Assembly (NCBI GenBank): GCA_027019045.1 | Contig: JALUXI010000250.1 | Span: 1 to 6,832, forward strand | Direction of reading: 5' to 3' | Source of the DNA: Piscirickettsiaceae bacterium | GTDB taxonomy: Bacteria > Pseudomonadota > Gammaproteobacteria > Thiomicrospirales > Thiomicrospiraceae | Length of the DNA: 6,832 nucleotides | Part shown: piece after piece, positions 1 through 4,833 of the stretch | Position numbering within the stretch: the stretch's first letter is position 1 | Layout: every line of letters begins with the position of its first letter | Made by a program: the position numbers and the translations under genes | The notes under the pieces: model-generated | What the model saw: the letters and a program-made list of their open reading frames with translations, nothing else | The model's database searches: none | What the model was told of the DNA's origin: nothing

Positions 1-57
1 GTTAAAAAGCCGATAACCTCGCTTTTTGCAACGCACGGCAATTTGAGCTATTTTTCT

Positions 58-97
58 AAAATCCCCAGTCCCGAACCCCTCGGACTGGGGATTTTTT
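58..97 (+). terminator. Rho-independent terminator upstream of roxA
   Basis: A perfect 14-bp inverted repeat pairs 58-71 with 82-95, around a 10-nt loop. The GC-rich core is CCCCAGTCC/GGACTGGGG. On the + strand it runs into a six-T tract at 92-97, the classic form of an intrinsic terminator. It probably ends a + strand transcript whose gene lies left of the window. On the - strand the hairpin is followed by only four Ts, so it may be weakly bidirectional. The roxA start codon comes just 31 nt after the T-tract. Confidence 0.85.
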
Positions 98-128
98 AAT
101 CAGCACTGCCTTAACTGGACATTAAATT

Positions 129-1325
129 ATGATTCATTTCCACCAAATCGACCGCCAAACCTTTCTTAAAGAGTATTGGCAAAAAAAGCCGTTATTGATT
201 AAACAAGCCCTGCCTGATTTTATCTCTCCGTTAAGCCCAGAAGAGCTTGCAGGACTCTCGTTGGAAGAGGAGATTGAAAGCAGAATTGTGATTCAAAAAG
301 GTGAGCAGGATTATTCGTTACTTACAGGGCCTTTTGATGAATCGACCTATCAATCACTGCCTGAACAGAATTGGACATTGCTTGTCCAAGGGGTCGATCG
401 CATTGTGCCTGAAGTGACGACACTGCTAGATGAATTTAACTTTATTCCTCAATGGCGAGTGGATGACATTATGATCAGCTATGCCGCCCAAGGTGGCAAT
501 GTGGGTCCTCATTTTGACCATTACGATGTCTTCCTCTTACAAGGACTAGGCAAACGCCGCTGGCATCTCACCCAACAACACTGCACGCTGGACAACGCCG
601 TTCCTGATACCGATTTACGCTTGATGTCCACATTCAATATCGAAGAAAGCTACCTCTGCGAACCTGGGGATGTCCTCTATATTCCGCCAAAATGGGGACA
701 TCATGGTGTGGGTGAAACGGATGATTGCATGACCTACTCCATTGGCTATCGCAGTTATCGAGGACAAGAACTTTGGGACAGTTATGGTGATTATCTTTCT
801 GAAAATGGACTTTTTCAGCAGCTTTATCAAGACCCAGACTGGTCAGCTTTGAAAGCCCCCGCCGAAGTCACTTTAGAAAGTGTCAAGCAAGCTAAAGCCT
901 TGCTACTTTCTGCAATCGTCGATCATAAGAAAGAGATTGATATGCGGCTTTGGTTTGGGCGTTTTGCCACCCAGCTGGATCAAGCCGCATTGCCGCTTCT
1001 TCCTGAGCCTTTATCAGATGACGAGGTGCCAACAGCTGCTGAATTTGGTGCTTTGTTAGCTCAAGGGGTTAAGCTAATACGAGACCCAGTAAGCCGCTTG
1101 GCTTTTACAGAAATCGAAACAGAGATGGGGAATGAAACCGTTTTATTTGTCAATGGCGGCGTAGAAGCAACAGAAAATGCCAGTAGCGATTGTATCCAGT
1201 ATCTCGCCAACCATCGTTTTTATGACGGTGAAACACTGAATCACCACTGGCAACAACCCAACAACCAAGCATTGATCTTAAGCCTCTGGCAACAGCAAAT
1301 TTTGCAGCTGCCAGAAGAAGTCTAA
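129..1325 (+). CDS. roxA: RoxA/YcfD-family ribosomal protein L16 arginine hydroxylase (JmjC/cupin 2-oxoglutarate oxygenase)
   Basis: This is a 398-residue protein, slightly longer than E. coli YcfD (about 373). Characterised members use Fe(II), 2-oxoglutarate and O2 to hydroxylate a conserved arginine of ribosomal protein L16 in the cytoplasm. The N-terminal half is the JmjC-type double-stranded beta-helix (about residues 90-210). The visible iron triad is H128, D130 (in VGPHFDHYDVF) and H191 (in IPPKWGHHG), and R143 in GLGKRRW matches the arginine that binds 2-oxoglutarate. The region from about 215 to 398 corresponds to the dimerisation helices and the C-terminal winged-helix part. The ATG at 129 is the first usable start, because an in-frame TAA lies at 123-125. 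The ribosome-binding site is weak (TGGA at 116-119, 9 nt from the ATG). The gene follows a strong terminator and converges with the lipoprotein gene. Family assignment is secure. The L16 substrate is inferred from homologues. Confidence 0.9.
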   Translation: MIHFHQIDRQTFLKEYWQKKPLLIKQALPDFISPLSPEELAGLSLEEEIESRIVIQKGEQDYSLLTGPFDESTYQSLPEQNWTLLVQGVDRIVPEVTTLLDEFNFIPQWRVDDIMISYAAQGGNVGPHFDHYDVFLLQGLGKRRWHLTQQHCTLDNAVPDTDLRLMSTFNIEESYLCEPGDVLYIPPKWGHHGVGETDDCMTYSIGYRSYRGQELWDSYGDYLSENGLFQQLYQDPDWSALKAPAEVTLESVKQAKALLLSAIVDHKKEIDMRLWFGRFATQLDQAALPLLPEPLSDDEVPTAAEFGALLAQGVKLIRDPVSRLAFTEIETEMGNETVLFVNGGVEATENASSDCIQYLANHRFYDGETLNHHWQQPNNQALILSLWQQQILQLPEEV

Positions 1326-1331
1326 GAAAGC

Positions 1332-1823
1332 TTACTGCTCTAAAATAGCTTCAGGCTTGGTGTCTGAATCCATATAATCCTTATAGGCATGTCCCAGTTC
1401 CAATACTGCAGGTCGAACTTGATTATGGAAAACATAAGCTCGATCAGAATAGCCTTGTCTTGGGCTGTCCTGATCTTCAAAGTGCTTGGCTTCCATCTCC
1501 ACCTGATGCCCGTTAATCACCTTAAAGTTCAGGTCGAAACGAGTTTTTAGCGTATCACCGTGTGTCTGCACTTCGACATTGCCTATACCGTGGACAATGC
1601 CATCTTTAGTATAAAGAAAAGTGGTCTGCTCATTCTGCTCTATCCACTTCTGGGTTTTCAATGCGACATTATCAGCCGTTGCTTCATAATCAGGCATTTC
1701 AATATCATCATAAACCGCCGTCACGACCTTCTGCTCAGGCTTAATCATCTGTGCAGGGCCGCAACCTGTTAGGGCTAAAACCGCTGTGGCGGCACTAAAC
1801 AATAAAAAGTGTCGTCTTTTCAT
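1332..1823 (-). CDS. Small lipoprotein of unrecognised family
   Basis: This is a 163-residue protein that I cannot assign to a family. It begins with a signal peptide: KRR, then a hydrophobic stretch at residues 6-18, then the lipobox LTGC (residues 18-21). C21 would be the lipidated residue, and it is the only cysteine in the protein. G22 after it is no inner-membrane retention (Asp+2) signal, so Lol sorting to the outer membrane is expected. The RRHFL start also resembles a twin-arginine motif. The mature part (about 143 residues) is polar and mixed in charge, with strand-like segments around 75-115 (GIGNVEVQT, FDLNFKVING) and a helical-looking C-terminus, compatible with a small periplasmic alpha/beta domain. 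The start has a strong SD (AGGAGG) that overlaps the stop codon of the upstream M16C peptidase, so the two are very likely co-transcribed and translationally coupled. Lipoprotein status is well supported. Function is unknown. Confidence 0.8.
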   Translation of the reverse strand: MKRRHFLLFSAATAVLALTGCGPAQMIKPEQKVVTAVYDDIEMPDYEATADNVALKTQKWIEQNEQTTFLYTKDGIVHGIGNVEVQTHGDTLKTRFDLNFKVINGHQVEMEAKHFEDQDSPRQGYSDRAYVFHNQVRPAVLELGHAYKDYMDSDTKPEAILEQ

Positions 1824-1830
1824 TTTTATT

Positions 1831-1836
1831 CCTCCT
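1831..1836 (-). promoter_or_regulatory. Shine-Dalgarno of the lipoprotein gene, overlapping the peptidase stop codon
   Basis: On the - strand AGGAGG (cctcct on the + strand) lies 7 nt before the ATG at 1821-1823. Its first two bases, AG, are also the last two bases of the TAG stop of the M16C gene (1835-1837). A ribosome terminating on the peptidase message therefore sits on the lipoprotein's binding site, which is the usual arrangement for coupling or re-initiation. It also supports the chosen start. Confidence 0.85.
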
Positions 1837-4762
1837 AAATCTCAATGGTTTCAAATCCATTCTCTTTAAGCATATCCATTGTCCCAGCATGGGTCAAGAC
1901 AGCGTAGGAAGCGTTGTCATCATGCAAATAGCGAGCAGCGACTTCTCGCAGCTCGTCTAATGTGGCAGACAAAACACCTTCACGATAAGCTTTACGATGT
2001 TGTGGCGTGCGTCCGTAAAGGTCAAGATAAAACGCTTTTCTTGCTTCACCCGCAGGAGAACCTGGTTTATCCATCGCACTGATGACATTGAGAATGGCTT
2101 CATCCACATGATCCTGTTTTGCCTGTTCGCTCATTAGCCAGTTTTTAGCTTGCTTAAAGTCCTCAAAAGTATCCAATAATCGAGGATCACGATAGGAGAA
2201 GAAGCAGAAAGCACTTGCTTCAGCATTATAGGTTGCCCCTCCACCATAGGCTCCGCCCTGCTCACGAATCGCACTGTGCAGATAACCATTTCGTAGGCAA
2301 GCCCCTAATACTGCCAATTTGGGGGCATCAGGATGTCCAGCAGGCACCGCAGGATAAGCCATGGCACAGAAATTCACCTGTGTACTGGTCACCCACGCCT
2401 GTTTTACCGCTTGATGATTGGCGGCAAAGGTAAATGTTTGTGGCTGTTGAGGCGTATGCAAAATGCCCTGCCAATGCTTCTCCAACCCTTGAAGCGCATT
2501 CGGCATCCCAGCAGGATCATCAATCAATAATGACTGCTTACAAGAAGGGGTTAATTTGGCGGCGATTTCAGTAAAAGTTGCGCCTATGTTTTCCAAAGCC
2601 GACTCTTCACTCAAGAGGTCATCCAGTGCTTTAATTTGCTGAATCCCCTTAAAGCCATTGCGTTCAAAATTCCAGCGAGCCACAGGGGTAAAATTCTGCA
2701 CTGCTGCTCCCATTGCGAGACCGTGTCCATTGCCCGTAATTCGATGCTCGACACTGCTACGAATCTGCTCTAACAGCTCTTTAATGCGTTGTGTCTCATC
2801 AAAACGAGGTGATAAAAAGGTCTCCTGCATTAAATCAGACAGTGCCGCTTGATTACGGTTTAACGCCTTACCTGATAGCACAAAATAGTGATAAAAATCA
2901 TCCTCTTGGGTTAAATGAGAATGCAGAGAACTGCTGGCACTCAAACCACCTGTCACCGCTGCCTGCAGTGCTTGGGTTTGTAAATAATCCCGTTCACCAC
3001 TTCCCAACTCGGTTAAGCAGGCATTAAAAAGCGGTAAATAGTGTGCTTGCTGCTCACTCAATGACGGCAACTCCACAATCAGTTGCTGATAGACAATGCC
3101 ATTGGTTCCCTGCTCATAGCGAGTCAGGGGAAGTTCCCCCATTTGACCCTTCTCCCCTTTAAGTTGCTTAATCTCTTTAGGGATATCCTCTTTGGTCACT
3201 TCAGGCAAGATACTGGGGTCATCTTCCTGCTGTTGACGAGCTTGTAACGCTTTGGCCTGTTCAATGATTTCCTGCATTTCTTCAGGCGTTAAACGGGCTT
3301 TAATCTCTGCCAGTTTCGCTTTTTCTTCAGCCTCCTCTTTTCCAGACAACTCTGGATCGGGAGAGAGCGTAAGGGTGACTCGATGTGGATTATCAAGCAG
3401 CCACTCCTGAATCAAATTTGGAATAAAGTCAGGCTGCATCACCTCTTCTCGCAACGCCTCCAATAAGGCATCCGTATTCAGCAGGGCAATCGGGTCCCCT
3501 TCATGCATTGCTCCTGGTAGCGCATGCAACATCAGCTGCAGACCGTAAGGATAACTATCGCCCGTGATTTCTCGTTGAGACAACTCCAACTGGTGCAACA
3601 TCGCCTCAACCAAACTGGCATCCACACCCTCTTTAACAATTTGCTCTAAAGTCTCCAAAATCAACTGTTCAATCGCTTGGGTATGCTCGGCTTCAGATCC
3701 TTGCACTCCAATCACAAATGCCATTTCACGATTAGAATCCTCTAGTCCACAGAGTGGAGAAGGGGCGGAAGCCAACTCGGTACTTTCCAATGCATGACGC
3801 ATCGGGCAGGCACTATTATCCAATAGCACAGCTGATAACAGATGCGCTCTTAACACAGTTTTCGGATCCTTGTTTTCACCCAATAGCCAAGCGGTCACAA
3901 TATGGGTTTTCTTTTCCGTCTCCTTCTCATCCAGTGCATAACGACCTGAAGCATATTGCGGCTCAGCATATCGCTGCTCTTTGCCAACCAAAATTTTAGA
4001 TTTTTGTTCAGGGAAACGGTGCAGTGCCAACTGTTCAAACTGGGCTTGGTGTTCCGCCGCTGTGATGTCACCATAGGTCATAAAGACCGCATTGGAGGGA
4101 TGATAATGACTACGGTGAAAATCAACTAACTGCTGATGCGATAACTCAGGAATATGTTTTGGATCACCGCCACTGTTATAGTGATAGGTGGTGGTAGGAT
4201 AGAGTACACGAGTAAGGTTCTGCCACAGGGTCGAAATCGGCGAACTCATCGCCCCTTTCATCTCATTAAACACCACCCCTTTATAGACTAAATCCGACTC
4301 AGGGTTATCCATCTCTTCAAATTCATACCGCCAGCCTTCTTGGGCAAAGTCCAACGGATGGAGAATAGGAAAAAAGACAGCATCCATATAGACTTGCAAT
4401 AGATTTTGGAAGTCTTTTCTATTCTCTGTCGCAAATGGATAAGCCGTCCAATCACTCGAAGTGAAGGCGTTCATAAAAGTATTTAAGGAGCGGCGAATCA
4501 TCATAAAGAATGGATCCCGCACAGGGTATTTCTCACTACCACAAAGCGTGGTATGCTCCAAAATGTGTGCGACCCCCGTATCGTCCATCGGTACAGTTCT
4601 TAAACCCACAAAAAAGACATTTTGCGGATCATCCGCCTGCAAATGATAGTGATCTGCCCCCGTGGTTTTATGGCGATAGTGGGCGACATCGATATTGAGT
4701 GAGTCAATATGTTGCGTTGAAATATGTTCAAAAGTTTCAAACGGTTGTGTCAGGTTTGTCAT
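1835..4762 (-). CDS. M16C-family zinc metallopeptidase, presequence-protease (PreP)-like
   Basis: This is a 975-residue protein, the usual size for single-chain M16C enzymes (PreP, falcilysin), which have four alpha/beta domains forming two clam-like halves. The inverted zinc motif HxxEH is intact: H66, E69 (catalytic base) and H70 in HILEH. The distal zinc ligand is probably E167 in GVVFNEMKG, and its spacing from E69 matches PreP. R834 and Y840 in REQGGAYGG fit the C-terminal Arg/Tyr pair that positions substrate in PreP. A charged, helical linker at about 470-540 joins the halves and leads into the M16C-associated domain (about 500-720). There is no signal peptide or membrane segment, so a cytoplasmic enzyme degrading unstructured oligopeptides is expected. 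The substrate is inferred. The start has a good SD (AGGAG, 6 nt upstream). The gene follows pnp by 71 nt across a terminator and is coupled to the lipoprotein gene downstream. No truncation or frameshift is seen. Confidence 0.92.
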   Translation of the reverse strand: MTNLTQPFETFEHISTQHIDSLNIDVAHYRHKTTGADHYHLQADDPQNVFFVGLRTVPMDDTGVAHILEHTTLCGSEKYPVRDPFFMMIRRSLNTFMNAFTSSDWTAYPFATENRKDFQNLLQVYMDAVFFPILHPLDFAQEGWRYEFEEMDNPESDLVYKGVVFNEMKGAMSSPISTLWQNLTRVLYPTTTYHYNSGGDPKHIPELSHQQLVDFHRSHYHPSNAVFMTYGDITAAEHQAQFEQLALHRFPEQKSKILVGKEQRYAEPQYASGRYALDEKETEKKTHIVTAWLLGENKDPKTVLRAHLLSAVLLDNSACPMRHALESTELASAPSPLCGLEDSNREMAFVIGVQGSEAEHTQAIEQLILETLEQIVKEGVDASLVEAMLHQLELSQREITGDSYPYGLQLMLHALPGAMHEGDPIALLNTDALLEALREEVMQPDFIPNLIQEWLLDNPHRVTLTLSPDPELSGKEEAEEKAKLAEIKARLTPEEMQEIIEQAKALQARQQQEDDPSILPEVTKEDIPKEIKQLKGEKGQMGELPLTRYEQGTNGIVYQQLIVELPSLSEQQAHYLPLFNACLTELGSGERDYLQTQALQAAVTGGLSASSSLHSHLTQEDDFYHYFVLSGKALNRNQAALSDLMQETFLSPRFDETQRIKELLEQIRSSVEHRITGNGHGLAMGAAVQNFTPVARWNFERNGFKGIQQIKALDDLLSEESALENIGATFTEIAAKLTPSCKQSLLIDDPAGMPNALQGLEKHWQGILHTPQQPQTFTFAANHQAVKQAWVTSTQVNFCAMAYPAVPAGHPDAPKLAVLGACLRNGYLHSAIREQGGAYGGGATYNAEASAFCFFSYRDPRLLDTFEDFKQAKNWLMSEQAKQDHVDEAILNVISAMDKPGSPAGEARKAFYLDLYGRTPQHRKAYREGVLSATLDELREVAARYLHDDNASYAVLTHAGTMDMLKENGFETIEI

Positions 4763-4768
4763 TTTCTT

Positions 4769-4773
4769 CTCCT
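4769..4773 (-). promoter_or_regulatory. Shine-Dalgarno of the M16C peptidase gene
   Basis: On the - strand AGGAG (ctcct on the + strand) lies 6 nt before the ATG at 4760-4762. It is a strong site at good spacing and fixes the start codon. It directly abuts the tandem repeat that carries the pnp terminator's U-tract, so the terminator hairpin, the U-rich segments and this site all fall within about 45 nt. Confidence 0.8.
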
Positions 4774-4796
4774 AGAAAAAAGGGTAGAAAAAAGGG
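4773..4796 (-). repeat. Perfect 12-bp tandem duplication covering the terminator U-tract
   Basis: Two identical adjacent copies of tagaaaaaaggg occupy 4773-4784 and 4785-4796, read as CCCTTTTTTCTA on the - strand. The flanking bases (C4772 against G4784, and T4785 against G4797) do not extend the match, so there are exactly two copies. The copy at 4785-4796 supplies the six-U tract of the pnp terminator. The other is an extra U-tract just before the peptidase's SD. Slippage or a short tandem duplication is the simplest origin. Confidence 0.9.
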
Positions 4797-4809
4797 GCTA
4801 TCAAGCCCC
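4788..4809 (-). terminator. Rho-independent terminator after pnp
   Basis: Read on the - strand, a 6-bp stem GGGGCT/AGCCCC with a TGAT loop (hairpin 4794-4809) is followed at once by TTTTTT (4788-4793). The stem can lengthen through A-T and G-U pairs between the flanking A-rich segment and the U-tract. It lies 24 nt past the pnp stop codon and should end most pnp transcripts. Any transcript reading into the peptidase gene from pnp must pass through it. Confidence 0.88.
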
Positions 4810-4833
4810 CTCTTTTATCATGATCGAGTCGAT

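Noticed and set aside
4..27. Short inverted repeat AAAAAGC/GCTTTTT as an additional terminator
   Set aside because: Only two G-C pairs, a 10-nt loop and no T-tract beyond the stem. It is too weak next to the strong hairpin at 58-97.
26..54. Sigma-70-like promoter TTGCAA - 17 nt - TATTTT
   Set aside because: Each element matches only 4 of 6 consensus bases, and the start would fall at the terminator stem. It is mentioned as a possibility but not annotated.
1..99. Open frame 1 from the left edge to a TAA at 97-99, possibly the tail of an upstream gene
   Set aside because: It would have to translate straight through the terminator hairpin, and the peptide resembles no family end I know. An upstream gene more likely ends before the window or at the TAA at 3-5.
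615..830. 71-residue - strand ORF inside roxA
   Set aside because: It is antisense to the conserved JmjC core, and its composition is explained by the overlying gene.
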